From Eucalyptus grandis (Eukaryota; Streptophyta; Magnoliopsida; Myrtales; Myrtaceae), in NCBI RefSeq assembly GCF_016545825.1, contig NC_052617.1:55756472-55820471 (forward strand): a stretch of 64,000 bases of DNA, read 5' to 3'. The notes beneath the pieces were generated by a model. The model ran no database searches. It was not told where the DNA came from and saw nothing but the letters and a program-made list of their open reading frames with translations. A program made the translations under genes and the position numbers. This document shows, piece after piece, positions 22,577-35,143 of this stretch (the stretch's first letter is position 1; each line of letters begins with the position of its first letter).

Positions 22577-25500
22577 CTATTGTTTCGCAGAAGTATCCTT
22601 AGGCGCTGCATTTTTTTTCTGCTTTGCAAGAATTGCTTCATATAACTCCACCACAAGGCGTGGATTCTTTTCAACGAGTTCTAAGTATTCTTGATGATTT
22701 CTGAGTCCATCCAAGTTGTCCATGATTAAGGACAAGGCAGCCCCAAGGAGACGGTTCGCGTTGTGCTGGTGCGCGAAGGCATAGCATAGAAGTGAGTTGT
22801 CCCAGTTTAATTTGGATACCAGGAACTTCTCACAATAAGCTTTGATGCGCTCCACCTGGTACTTTTCAGCCAATACCAGAAGCTCACACGCCATTTGCTC
22901 ATCGAGGCATGCTTCGACATAGAGATAGCCAACAAATGCTCGGAGGGCATCGTATGACACATCACTTATCTTGATGGTGCCATTTCGGCTTTCTTCCTTC
23001 TCATTCTCGAGCATTGCTTTAAATACTGCAGACCGGCCAGCCTGATAGTAAAAAGAAAAGAGCACTTAGAAATGCAATTCTTGCAGGGTGAAAGTAAGTA
23101 GATTGATAGGAGATGTTTATGCATTTTATCAATGTGTGTCGGAGTGTGCTAAATTGAAGAAACTCCTGAAATGAATATTATGAGCATGCAAGCAAAGCTT
23201 TTGAACATGTCCTTGCTATCATTATCATCTACGAAAATTACATAAACTATGTTGGGCTCATGAGTCCCGTATGCCAAGCGAAAGACCATAACTCAAGCTT
23301 TTGTGATTTTTCAGTTGAGAACTCCATTGAAATGCACCGAGCAGCAGGCAAAATGCATATCCGGTGGCTCAAGCATCAGTTAAATCAAATCTTGTGAAAG
23401 TCATAATCAATGAAGTATCCAGCAGCTCAGTTACTAAACATGTTACTTCATATTGGGATTAACATTCCACTCAACTCAACAAAGCCACATTCAAGGCAAA
23501 TAAAAGGAAAAAATGCAAAATAAAATTGAGAATCTCTCTGATCTAGAAAGCCAGTCCAAGAAAACAAATATGTACTTCTAATGCCTGAATAGATGAAAGC
23601 TAATATAAAAACTTCAAGATCAACCTAAGAGAGAGTTTATCATCAGACTAGGAAGTAAAAGACAATCTGTTGGTGAAAATGTCTGATGTACATGCATCTT
23701 TAGCAGAATGCTGTTCCAAATATAAACGCAACCCCCATTTTCACCATATATATCTGGCCACAAGCATGTACAGTGGCAGAATTTTACAGCAAGTCTCTAG
23801 AAAAAGAGTCGCATGAATTCATATTGAGTTGATAATGCTGATTATACACGCTCAACAACTATTTACTCTGCCAACTTTGGCATTACATCTTGAAAACTCA
23901 AGTAAACACAAAAAGTTAAGTTTATGTGAAGAAGAGAGAAGACCAAGACCAGTCCGTGCAATTATTGAGGCCAGAAAAGAGAGAAGGAAGAGGTCCAACA
24001 TCCTTTTGAGGCCGGATCACCAATAATATTTATCATTGAATGCATATGTTTAGAATTCTTGATGATTTAGTCGAGACTTGTTTGTGGAGGAAAGAAGTGA
24101 TCTAACAGAACTAGTTTGGTAGTGACCCACTATATAAAATTTAAAGTGGACAAAAGGCATAAATCTAAGATGAATAATTGCAGTTTCATATCAATTGGTT
24201 AGCTTCACTCCAATACACAACAATGAGGATAGTAATTATGTAAATCTTTTATGTGACCCCCATCCAAGCATCTCTGAAGAGTAGCTTGCAGCAGGCGTAG
24301 TCATTTCCGAAACGAAGTTTGTTACATTACGTTGTTGCCAATTCTAGAGTGGCTGCTCCTAATTGATTTCCTCATGCGCAAGAAATATGAAGGCTGGCTT
24401 AACTGACGGGCAGGAGATAGCTAGAGGATTTCACTCAGCTATTAATAAGTAACGTTCTTCAAGAATATGACAGCATGAAAGTTCAAGATGGCGAGCTTGT
24501 TAAAGGGGTTGTCTAGACCTCCTCTGGCGTATCAGAAGCACTTAATCGTGCGAGCCCTAACTCGATATTCTCAAGTAAAATCACTTTTGGGGCACTCTTT
24601 GCTTTCAGACTGAAGCTACCACCCTGTCATGGACTTCCAAGTGGCGAGGGCAGAGAGTGATCGCTGTCAACTAGTAAGCCAAGGTACCACTGTGTGAGCA
24701 ACATCCCATGTAACCAAATTCTCATGAACACATAATAGTCATCTTAAAAATCCAACAGCAAACACACCACAGGTTCCCCTTAAATCTATCAGTACAAACT
24801 ATCATTACTCGTTTGCAAGAATGCCCACGAGAGCCAAATGAAGACAAAACTTCTAAAGAAATCCTCTATGAGCATTGCTCTTTCCCTCTCTTATAACTCC
24901 TCTCTGCCTCAACTAAAATGAAAGATCTGAGAAACCTTAATAGCTCAACCCGGACAACTGAATTCATAACACTGTTCCTTCGCATTATTTCACAGTCAAG
25001 CCCGTACTTTGCAGAAATTAAGACTATCGAACAAAGATCCAGTATACCTCCGTTGGCTGATCACTAAGACAACTCATAGAGACAGCGTCCCCGCATCCTA
25101 TCTTCCTCACTTTTACCAGGAATTATTCTAAAATTTCTTTGTGACGTAATTGAACCGTTGATCACCTATGAGACACGCCGGCTATTGGAACTCGGACAAA
25201 GGAACAGAGCATTGGAACGCACCCAAAAATCAACTGCAAACTAACGGCGCTTTCTCCCGAAGTTCCAAAATTCAAACGGAAATCAGGGAAAGGCAGAAGA
25301 AAAAACCAAATTTAAATGGAGATAAGAGAAAAAACAAAGAAAAACCCAAAATTCAGATCAAAGCAAAATCAGCAATTCATGCTCACCAGAATAGCCCTAT
25401 CAGCCGGCACCGGCGTAGACGGGTCTCCTGTGGGACCGTCCTTAGCGGCGACCAAGACTACGTCGGTGAACCCGGGGCCATGGGAGCCACCGCTGAGGTG

Positions 25501-25704
25501 GTGGTGGTGGCGGCCGGTCGGAGACCAGAAACTCAAGAAGGCGACTTCGGCCTTCAAATTCTCGATCTCTCGCTTGAGCTCTTCCTTAGTCTGTTTGGCC
25601 TTCTCGTGACACTCCTCGCACGTGCTGCTGGAATCGAGAGTGACGCACTCATCCTTGCAGCACTCCTTGCAGGGTCGCCGCATTTGCTGAGGGAGAGAGC
25701 TCAT
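22577..25704 (-). CDS. BTB/POZ domain protein, copy B (At4g08455-like), 260 aa, two exons
   Basis: Exon 1 is 25387-25704 (106 codons from a true ATG) and exon 2 is 22577-23041 (154 codons plus stop). The 2.3 kb intron has GT donor and CAG acceptor, phase 0. The N-terminus has CxxC pairs at residues 12-15 and 29-32 and a charged coiled coil at about 33-57. The BTB fold starts near residue 78 (FTDVVLVAAKDG) and runs through DRAIL, VFKAMLENE and DVSYDALRAFVGYLY. A BACK-like helical tail contains EKYQVERIKAYCEKFL and AFAHQHNAN. BTB proteins of this kind usually act as adaptors for CUL3 ubiquitin ligases; that role is inferred from the family, and no substrate is known here. It is intact, in contrast to copy A, and shares 3' flank, intron and promoter sequence with it. 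Confidence 0.88.
23042..25386 (-). other. Intron of BTB gene B
   Basis: The 2,345 bp between the exons contain patches matching the shorter intron of copy A (23100-23790) and the fragment at 19725-20260 (25040-25380). No nested gene or element with clear ends is visible. A short plus-strand frame at 23829-24026 is not supported. Confidence 0.7.
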
Positions 25705-26865
25705 TCGCTTGCGAAGCCACTCGACTTCTGCGACAGAAAGAGGTTCTGTTAAGGACGAGTTGGGAACTGAACGAAATAAAATCTAAGGTCGGATATTTTT
25801 TGCAGCCCACGGTCCCTCCGGGTGGAAAAAGAGGAAGAATATAATTTATAATAATGGGAAGTAAATCCTCGCAACAACACTGAAATCTTTATTGTGATTT
25901 GATTAATTTGCCCTATGGAAGGATACATATGGACAAGTAATTTCGAATTACAACCCTTAAAGGATTATCATTCAAAGGGAAGAAGACTACTCAAGAATTT
26001 CACATTTCATTTATGTAGTAATTTCGAATTGAATAAAGAATTCTAAACTTGATCTCCAAGCATTAAGCTCTGGTGGTCCGTTTTATTTATTTCCAAGTTC
26101 GAATTGATGTGATATCTTTGGTGATCAGAGCTTATCTTGTGCAATTTATAACTTATATTGTTTGATTGATTTCCTTGTTTGAAAAATATACAATAAGATA
26201 ACATTGTAAAATAGATAGATTTATTTTCCAGATTAGATTATATGTTAGGATAATATCTATTTAATCAGGATAAGTTTCTCAATTAAAATAGGATTTAATC
26301 TAAATTATTTTAAGATGACTTTTTACTTTGGATTGTTAATTTTCATTATTTATCATCCCCAATCAGTTTCCGTGAAGATTTTTGACAATTATGAAGCTCT
26401 CTTCCAAATTGGGTATGTTATTAAGGAAAGTACAATCTCACTTCTGTTTCCTTTACTTCTCCTATATATAAATATGTGTGTGTGTGTGTAATTCTCAATC
26501 CCAAGTATCTTCTTCCTTTTTCTTTTTTTCATGTTCTATTCGTGCTTTTTGCACTCAACCATGCGATGGTATGAGGCAAGCATGAAGTGATTACAGCAAA
26601 AATTTAAAGCAATCTATATTATTAATAATACAATAAAATGAAGGCAACCAATAAAATACATATGGGTTATAAATATAGTGTTTAGTTAAAAATATTGTAA
26701 AACGGAAGAGCGTCGCTGATTGAAGTGAAGTGCGCGCGCGTTGTCGTGACAACAGCTTGGTCTTGCTCAATGAATGCTTGACGGATTCAACAATAGCTTT
26801 TTACGGGTTCCAACATGCTTACCTTTTGTTGCGATGGGTCGCCTAATTATGATTTAGGTGAAATC

Positions 26866-27290
26866 TCAACAATGCATAGAAAATTTTAGACAAGCCAAAT
26901 GCGTGCGGTTAAGAAAGACTATATTTCAAGTTGTTACATTTGGGGTCGTCAAACTTTGTTCTTATTTTTGGTTAGGATATATTGCAATTTAATTATTTTC
27001 AATCATATCATTAAATTTTGACCTCAATCTCAATTAGTTTATTCGATCTTATATATACCGACCAAACGCCCAACCTAGAAAACTTCGTCCTGTCATTGAG
27101 CTTTGATGTGAGAAACATTTAGAAAATATTCAAAAAAGTCAAGAGAGATGATGCATTTCACTCATTTTGGACATGTCAAATTTTTCTTTTCTTTTTTGGT
27201 CAATAGAACATGCCAGTTAAAAGTCTTTGGACAATTAACTGTTTGGTGATCTTTCAGAAAATTAAAGCCCCTTTCACCCTTTGTGATTCC
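26866..27290 (+). repeat. Block Y, copy 1
   Basis: It begins aattatgatttaggtgaaat and aligns with 44101-44525 downstream of BTB gene C and, inverted, with 63340-63863. It is non-coding. In this copy it lies upstream of BTB gene B. Confidence 0.75.
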
Positions 27291-28240
27291 TTGAACAGTT
27301 AGTCAAAGAATATGGCGTTCGAGAAGAGTGAAAGGACGACTCACCAAATCCTTCCTCTCCTCCCTACGTTGGAACACATCCTTTTCATGTTCATGTTTGT
27401 TGCACCAGGTAAAAGGTCAATAGGTCATGTTGATCTGCCTTGGGTGATCTAGGGAACTCACGGGACCAAGCCCGATGACAATTTCACGTGTTTCACCCAG
27501 TAAATATTTGTCTGTGATTCCGAATGACTAATGTGAACGTGGGAAGATATTAATGTTGCCGTCAGAAAAAAACTAATGGTGAGGCATGTATATCCCTCTA
27601 CATCATCGGAAAACTTGACTAGCAAAGCTAGTTATGTTCGGCAATATTTCATTTTTGTCCATCTAGCTCTCTTAACTTGAGATAGTTACAAGATGTGGAC
27701 CTTTTAATAGATTAGAAATCGTACTACATAACAGCAATCTCAGTAGCCGTAAAAGTGACATTATCCACAGGATTAGAACATATAAACTTTCGACTACAAA
27801 CAACTTCTAAGAGACGTAGAAAACCCAGAATAAAAAGACAACCCTGAAGTGAATCGTTGCGGCTAATGACACTTCACACTTATTATGCAGTTGTGCACTA
27901 TTCTTAGTTAAAATGTTCGCACATCAGATTGCGAAGTGAGCCTGTAGAAGAATTTACATTTGATAAAAAAATTCAGCATTTGAAAGAAAGAAAGTAGAAC
28001 ATTCATATTCCACAACCACCAATTCTTATCTGGGGATGAGGCAGCTGCTCAGGAATATGTTGAGCTTACAATTGCAAAATCAGGAAGAAAATAAAACCGA
28101 CCGTCATGTGTGATAAACAATTTTGCAGATTCTGATGCACTAACGCTTTCTGCAGGGAGTGTTGATAATATTATCATCCTATCCGCGTAATTTGCTGTGT
28201 ATTCCAAATCTAGCCAATCTTGTAGAAGAAAGTAAATTAC
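27291..28240. other. Non-coding stretch between block Y and the p24 fragment
   Basis: No supported reading frame or repeat boundary. Part of 28000-28200 on the minus strand could hold the next intron of the p24 fragment, but I do not recognise the expected transmembrane exon. Confidence 0.4.
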
Positions 28241-28628
28241 CTGTTGTCTAAATAAATCAGATTGTCATGTAGGGCTGGCGCAGCCCCTTCAAGTTTCATC
28301 AACTCCAGTTCAAGCCCTACAGGTTATAGGGTGAATATATTATGAAAGAAAACAGAGGATTTATCCAATCCAATCTCGGAAGCATAGAGATAAGTGCAAT
28401 ATTTCACATATTTGACCTGAATCTTTCCTTTTTTGCAACTGACTCCCAGATCTCAGCTGCGATTCCAATTTTCCCGTCAAGGCCAACTGTCAAACCAGCA
28501 CCTTCTTGATGTTTTCCACCAATGCAGAAATTTGTCTAGTAGCTCCCGGCCTCGGAAGTTGTAAATGAAAGCTGACCGTGGGTCACAATTTTATTGCGGG
28601 GAAGATTATTCCCATAAGGAGATGTCAC
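28241..28628 (-). pseudogene. p24-delta (emp24/GP25L) cargo receptor, two-exon fragment
   Basis: One exon (28417-28628) follows an AG acceptor and encodes [34 protein letters not shown] and GIAAEIWESVAKKE, the GOLD-domain core of plant p24-delta proteins. The next exon (28241-28316) encodes LELELMKLEGA and HDNLIYLDNR, the coiled-coil part, and ends at a GT donor. A stop interrupts the first exon just after SEAGSY, and single-base losses shift the frame at the exon junction. The signal-peptide exon and the transmembrane/KK-tail exon are missing. Intact p24 proteins cycle between ER and Golgi as cargo receptors. Retained splice sites show it came from genomic DNA, not from mRNA. Confidence 0.75.
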
Positions 28629-28792
28629 CTAGAAGATGGGAGAAAGAGAGGAATTAGTTGACATTAGCTCCAGAAAAACCGTGTCTACCGGAGAAAATGA
28701 AAATATATGGACTTTGTATAATTAGAGATTGGAGTGGAGAGAAAAACCGTGGGTATCATATAGATAACACATGTATTTATACTATATTCACA

Positions 28793-31230
28793 TTTTTTTT
28801 TGGGTAAAGGTAAGTATTATAGATAGACTTGTGAACCAGGAAGCTATACATAGTACAGCAAAGAAGAGCTGGCACCAAAAAACTTGTACTCAGAGGGTCA
28901 GAGAAATACCAATTGAGTGGAAGGGTGCCAACCCAAGCTGCAGAGAAAGATACAAGAAACGGGAAAACAAGCAGCTGGAAGAAGGCTAACGAATAGCGTA
29001 GCCAGGGCAGAAAGCAAGACAAGAACAAACGAAAAGGAAGGGCAGAAATACAACCCAACAAAACTAGGTTACAACCAAATCGAAGCAGCAGCCGAGTGAA
29101 CTGGAACCGGCAACATCAACAACTAAAAGACCCAGGGAAAAAACGAGGTATAGAACCTCCCAAGCAAGGAGGAAGAGGGGGCGACCCACGAGCATCTTCA
29201 ATACAAGGAAAAACACGAACGGGGCACAAAAACGAACGGCCATATCATCACTTCAGTAGTAGGCCAAAACACTTACTCAAAGATAGAAGGGTGGATACCC
29301 CAGCTAAGTTGAAGATGTCTATTGCGGGGGTTATCCAAGACCTTTGAGAATGTAAAGGCCTTGTCTTTAACAGCTTTGATTAGATGGGCTTTCAAAGTTG
29401 GGAGGAAAAGCTATTGGTTGCGGAAGATGATATTGTTTCTCTCCTTCTAGACAAGATAACATAAGGCACCAAAGGTAAACCGAGCTATCGATTGGTGGAA
29501 CCCTAGATCAGATAAGTGCTTAATAGCCCACAAAAGGTTCTCTTTCCAAGCCTGCATTCTCCAAGGAAGATTAAACTTTGCCACCCAAAAGGCCCAAGGT
29601 CGCGAGTAATGGAGCAGCCAAAAAAAAAGTGATCGATTGAATCTGGTCTAATTGAACAAAATGCACAAGACACATCCGGGATTCTTTCATGGGAGAGTAA
29701 CCTCACCTGAGTTGGTAGACGATTGTGAGTAATCAGCCACAAGTGAGTTTGATATCGAGGAAGGAGAGAGGGGCTCCAAATAAACCTGAACCAGTGACTT
29801 AAGTGCTTCCTCGACCTCAGGAAATTCCAAGTATAAGCTGAAGAGTAGATACCAGAGGGGTGGCCCAGCCAAACCAGTCGGTCATTTTCCCCATTAAGGT
29901 TCGAGAGGGGTTCCTCCCAGGTCGCAATAACATTCGCAAACGTGGACAAGGTGGTCAGGGCTGCCAAACCAGTTCTAATTGATGCAAGTCGTGGAATATC
30001 GGAGCGATAGATATCATGATTAGAGAAGATCTTATAGAGAGGGCCACGAGGATGCCAAGAGTCGAACCAAAAGGAGGCTAAAGAGCCATCGCCAATATTC
30101 CACCTAAACTGAAGCTGGATCAAGTTACGGAGACCAAGTAATTTCTTCCAAGCCCATGAACAAAACGTTGGCTTAGGCACAATCCAAAAATTCTTATGCT
30201 TTAAGAAGTTTGAATGGATCCATTTACACCATAGGGACTCTTTATCAGTAAAGAGAATCCATAAGTGCTTGATCATGATTGCCAAGTTACTTACTCGAAT
30301 GGATCGAATCCCCAACCCACTTTCCTCCTTAGGTAGGCAAGCATCATCCCAAGCCACCTTAGCCCCACCCAAACCCAGGGTAGGTCCTTTCCAAAGGAAT
30401 TGTCGAAAGATTTGTTCAATTCGCTTAATAACCAAAGAAGGCAATATAAAGACACTCGACCAATACACCTGGATAGAGTGGAGGACCGATTTTATCAATT
30501 GCAACCTGCCTGCCATGGACAAGAATCGGTCGGTCCAAGATTGGACTCTCGAGGTGATAACGTTCACCAACGTAGCACAATCTACTTTCCCAAGTCTAGT
30601 AGATATAATAGGCACACCAAGGTACTTAAAAGGAAGAGATCCTAACTGGAAGCCTGAGGCACTTACCAGGGCATCCGTAAGAGAAGCAGGTCCTCCCGAG
30701 ATAAATATATCACTCTTGCGAAGATTGGGTAAAAGGCCTGACCAGTCGGCAAAGAGATGGATCCCATCCATTAAGAGTCGCACCGAGGTCAAGCTGGCCT
30801 TCAAGAATTATAGGACATCCTCCGCAAATAAGAGATGGGAGAGGTTAGTAGCTTTGCATCTCCAAAAGTAATCAAAGCTTGGCTTACTAGATTGGCGATT
30901 AAGGATACCAATGAATACTTCCATAGCCAGAGTGAAGATGTAAGGAGACATCAAGTCACCCTGACGAATTCCCCTTCCACTCGAGAAAAAAACCATGAAG
31001 CTTGCCATTTAGGGAGATGGAGAACATGGGCAACCAGATAAAAGCCATGATACGGTCAATAAACACACTAGGGAAGCCGAAAGCTTTAAGGGTTAGTTCA
31101 ATGAAATTCCAATCCACCGAGTCATAGGCTTTACAAAAATCAACCTTAACGATGCATTTAGGCCGGTACGATTCATGATGGAAATCACAGAATAATTCCT
31201 AAGCCAGTAGGACATGTTATTGAATAGGAA
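28793..31230 (-). mobile_element. LINE 3: 5'-truncated L1-type element of a different family
   Basis: The 3' end is a short poly-A seen as poly-T at 28793-28801. Upstream are a 3' untranslated region of about 700 bp and the reverse transcriptase half of ORF2. No RNase H follows the zf-RVT region, unlike LINEs 1 and 2. The 5' truncation is near 31220-31230, about 60 bp from the Copia LTR. No convincing target duplication was found. Confidence 0.8.
29503..31200 (-). pseudogene. LINE 3 reverse transcriptase fragment
   Basis: The frame at 30808-31008 carries SSGRGIRQGDLMSPYIF and, near its end, LLFAEDVL, where the catalytic box reads FAED and FADD is usual. A long open stretch, 29503-30804 (433 codons), covers the thumb and connection regions (FKYLGVPI, WLITHNRLPT) and the zf-RVT-type CAFC...HFFFGC motif. 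A VKVDFCKAYDSVDW motif lies upstream near 31140. The 433-codon open frame is unusually well kept for a truncated element. Confidence 0.8.
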
Positions 31231-31292
31231 AACCAAGATTCAACATATTATGGTAGTAGTATACACATCTACTATGACAATGTTTCCCATTT

Positions 31293-31516
31293 TGAAAGAA
31301 GATGAAGGGGAAGAAATCGAGAAGAAAAAACGAGATAATTTTCTTTGTATTCTTTGTGTGTGTTATAATGTACAACGACCACTATTGTTATAATACAAAA
31401 TATGTATAAGAAAAGCAACTAAATATTTTACAAATTGGATCTGATTTGATCCAATACTAATTGACCATGATTGATCCTTGAATGATGTGCTGAATCTTCT
31501 TGCGTATCTTCCAATA
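31293..31516 (-). repeat. 3' LTR of the Copia element
   Basis: 224 bp, with about nine differences from the 5' LTR by eye, nearly all transitions (about 4 percent). The outer CA terminus has mutated so that the minus strand starts TATTGG. Confidence 0.9.
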
Positions 31517-31658
31517 CTCCCCCTCAAGCTGGTGGCTTGTAGATATCCAAGACACCTGACTTGCTTAAGAGATACGCGTGCTGGCTTTGACACAAAGGCT
31601 TGGTAAAGACATCCGCTGGTTGTTCTTCTGTTCGAATCCCCTATGTCTCGATTATCCC

Positions 31659-32137
31659 TTACTGGATTTTTTCTCGTGTGAAATGACAGTCCACTTCTAT
31701 ATGTTTCGTTCTTTCATGAACGATAGGGTTTGAGGCAAGTTTGAGGGCCGCATCATTGTCGCAAAATAATTTGGTTGGCCCTTCAACTTGTACTCCAAGA
31801 TCTCGAAGTAATCCACGTAACCACACTATTTCACATGTGGTTTTTGCCATGGCTCGATATTATGCTTCTGCTGAGGATAATGAAACAGTCAGTTGCTTCT
31901 TTGTTTTCCATGAAAGCAAATAATCCCCTAGCTTGATATAGAAGCCGGTTATGGACCTTTTGCTCATTGGACAGGTCGCATAATCTGCATCACAATATGC
32001 AGTCATCCTCATATCACATTTCTTGGAGGGGAGAATCCCAAGTCCAGGACATTTCTTCAAATACTTTACCACTTTGAGTGCAGCGTTCATGTGTGACTGC
32101 TTTGGATTGTGCATAAACTGACTGAGGGTTTGCATGG
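31659..32137 (-). pseudogene. Copia RNase H, separated from reverse transcriptase by a nested LTR
   Basis: The frames show FMHNPKQSHMNAALKVVKYL, CDADYATCP, RSITGF and SLSSAEAE, the standard Copia RNase H landmarks, then CEIVWLRGLL and DNDAALKLA. The preceding part of the same protein (TRPDISYAM) lies at 35133-35180, on the other side of the 3 kb insertion. Confidence 0.88.
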
Positions 32138-35100
32138 TGTCGCGACCCAATTTTTTCGGGTTCACCACCTAAACCTAGGTTAATGGATTACTAAGTCTTT
32201 AAGCTTAGCTCGGGCTCTCCCAAGCCCATACCAATTCGCGACTTAGGTTTGAATTTTTAACATGCAAATGATTTTCAATCAGGAGTCGCCACTAATCTAT
32301 TTTTGGTGGGTCAATTAGAAACCCAAGTAACGTAACGGGAGATTTACTTTACTCCTACGAACCAGAGATTCATGAGTTCGGGGACTTGGTTACACCAGAC
32401 TATCCTAATGCCATTTAGGTACCTTTTATTTCATTTTCAAAAAATGTTTGGCAATTGAATTGATTTTAATTTAACTTCCTAACATGTGAGGTGATCACAC
32501 GTGTGCGCATACCACCAATTTAACACTCAAGAAAGCAATTAAATAATACAGAACTTACCCCAAAGCAACGAAAGCATCTGCAGTGTTAAATTAAAATCCA
32601 TATCAACAACCCTAGATATGGTTTCTAATTAACACGCAATTTCAATTTTTGTTTTCACTTTATTTAATGAAAATCATGCGATGCATGCTAATAATCTAAT
32701 ATGACATGGCAGCACGACCTAAACTATATGACATGAAGAAATGCAATAATTAAATGCAATCTAAATGACCTAATTCTAATGACATGCAATGCGATGCAAT
32801 GCAATAATTATTTCAACTAAAATGACATTCAACATGCAATTTAATATGCGAGCTATATGTTATGCGATATTTATTAAATGACCTAGTCTAATGACGAGGA
32901 AGTTCTAATTAAATGAACCTAATAAAAACTAAATGTCGTGCATTTGATATTTCTATTTAAAAATGAAAAAATGATCTAGCTAGATTAAAATTCTATCTAA
33001 TTTAAACTAAGGATCAAGTCACATTAAATCCTAATTTAAACTAAGATATTATCTTAATCTAACATGCAATTTATCTAATATGCAATGACGTGCAAAGAAT
33101 GCCCTAATTCAACATGATATTTGCATAATGATTTTTTGTGTTTTTATATTAATTTCGAAATTAAAATTTCACATGCAATTCAAATAATGATAAAACTAAC
33201 AACCTAAATGAATGCATTTTTTGTTTTTTTATATTTTTCTAAATTCGGAATAAAATCTCTATTCTAGATATGCAAGATAACAAAAAATGTTCCAAAACAA
33301 GCTGAATTCTAATTCAAATATATTTTTAGATTTTTAGTGGTTTTCAAAAAACAAGCAATTATCAACTAAACATTAAATCTAAACAATCAAAATATTCAAT
33401 CAAATAAAGGATTAAAATAATCGGAAAAATAACTGTTGTCTCACGGGTCAAATTAACGATTATCTTAACCCCAATTATCACGACAAAAAGATCGAAAGAA
33501 CCAAAAATCTGATCCGAATTCTTATGAATCAAATTAATAATTATATTGATTCAACACTTAAAATACTATCGACAAACCCCAAGAATTAATATAATTAAAA
33601 AAAATGACCCAACATCTTACGGGTCAAATTAATAATTACAATAATCTTAGGGATAACTCTTGAGGATAATGCCTACAAGATTCATAAAGTGAACATTGTG
33701 ATCCAGTTAAATAACTAAACTAAAGAATATAAACAAAATAAAGTAAAATAAATGAAAAATAAAAACAACCTAATTGATTTTCAGGCAAAGCTTGGCAGCT
33801 GGTTCGAGGCTCCGGCAAGGGAGTCAGCAAGCGTCGAGCGCTGGCAGAGGCGGAGGCACAGGTCTCTGGGCATCCGGCGCGGTTGGATCGGACAGGCGGA
33901 GGCGCAAGCGCGGCGGCTATGGCAGCGTCGCGGGCGATGGAGGTTTCGTGAACAGAGGCGTTGGAGTCGGGACTTCTGGCGTCTGGTGCTGCTGCGAGCA
34001 AGGCGGTTGGTGCAGCGGAGATCGGCTGTGGCGCGGCGATGCGGGAGCAGAGGCGAACGGAGCAGGAGCAACGTCGGTGGTGCTCGGTGATGGCGAGCGA
34101 GAGATCTGCAGGTCACGGGTCTGTGTGATGGCGCGGGTGACGACTAGTGACGAGCGGGGGCGATCGGTGGCCGGCGCAACGATGGCGGAGGTGCGGTGGA
34201 GGCTGGCGTCGCGGTGCCGGTGCAACGCACGGCCGGCTCGTCGGGGTCTCCACGAGTTGCAGCAACGGTGGGTGAGGAGTGGCTCCGGCGTCACGAACCA
34301 GTGCGGATCGGAGATGAGGCGGAGCACGCAGATTGGCGAGGCAGCAGCGGAAACCCGGCTAAAAGCGCCGGCGACGGGGCCGGCGTGGGTGCTCGCGGAC
34401 GGAGGCCGGGAGGGGGCGAGGACGCCTGCACGAAGGAGAAAACCCTTTTTTTTTTTTTTTTTTTGTTTGTCTTTTCTCTCTCCTCTTCCGGCACATCCTT
34501 TCTCTCTCACTTTTCTCTCTGCAATCCCATCTCTGTTCTGCTTTTGCTTTTTGCTTTTTTAGCAAAAGTCCAACCTTCACTCTTTCCTTTCCCCCAAACC
34601 CTTATGAAACCGAAGCTCTTCTCTCTTTTGGTGTGCTTGATTTTCGTTTTTTCTTCAATCGAGAAAAGAATCCCCCCTCTCTCTCATCCTACACAGCTCC
34701 CTTTATAAGCAAATAAGATGTGATCTTCGTGAAATATTTCATCCACTTTTTCAATATACACAAAGATTTTCCTATAACCTCTGAATCACAAAATCCTCTT
34801 ACTTTTCTTATCTCCTAAATATTTTCTATTGATTTTTAAAGATAAGATCAAAACCCAATTTTCTTAAATTCCAAAAATCCTTATTTCAAATCACAATTTT
34901 TGAAAACAGACTCGGGCCAATTTGTACTCTTTTCGTGGGCCTAGCCCATTTCGCTAATTTAAAACCCAAAAACACTAATTCGACCCATCCGCCATTGATC
35001 CAGTAAATAAGTGTAAAAAAATGCAAATTAAAAACAAATGCACCTAAATCTATATGCTATGTAATTAATATTTTTTTGATAAAATTAAACCATAATTTTT

Positions 35101-35138
35101 TAATAACTAAACGGACCGTTAAAATTTAGGTGTCAACA
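32138..35138 (+). mobile_element. 3,001 bp solo LTR nested in the Copia element
   Basis: It starts TGTCGCGACCC and ends GGTGTCAACA, with a perfect 5 bp target duplication CATGG (32133-32137 and 35139-35143). It cuts the Copia reverse transcriptase/RNase H junction. There is no direct repeat between its ends and no gag-pol inside, so it behaves as one very long LTR, of a size known from Ty3/Gypsy Tat/Ogre-type elements; the lineage is inferred. A TATA-like TTTATAAG lies at 34702-34709. The interior splits into an AT-rich part (32400-33770), a GC-rich part (33780-34440) and a pyrimidine-rich part (34440-34700). Confidence 0.82.
33780..34440. other. GC-rich island within the solo LTR
   Basis: About 660 bp rich in gcg, cgg and ggcg words, flanked by strongly AT-rich DNA. 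Long frames exist on both strands (33774-34562 plus, 33917-34510 minus). Both are Arg/Gly/Ala-rich or Pro/Ser/Arg-rich with no recognisable domain, as expected from GC-rich DNA without stops. I do not call them genes. Confidence 0.6.
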
Positions 35139-35143
35139 CATGG

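Larger units (their letters stand above)
21725..26580. repeat. Segmental duplication, copy B of the BTB block
   Basis: It carries the intact gene with its 3' flank (21725-22576) and upstream region (25705-26580). The flank matches 1110-1900 and the upstream region matches 4430-4620 and 8800-9050. Upstream sequence from about 25930 to 26330 has no counterpart in the other copies, so there is an insertion or deletion difference there. A (TG)n run lies at 26476-26490. Confidence 0.7.

Noticed and set aside
33774..34562. Long overlapping frames on both strands (262 and 197 codons)
   Set aside because: They lie in a GC-rich island inside a solo LTR, have low-complexity Arg/Gly/Pro composition, no domain, and open frames in nearly every phase.
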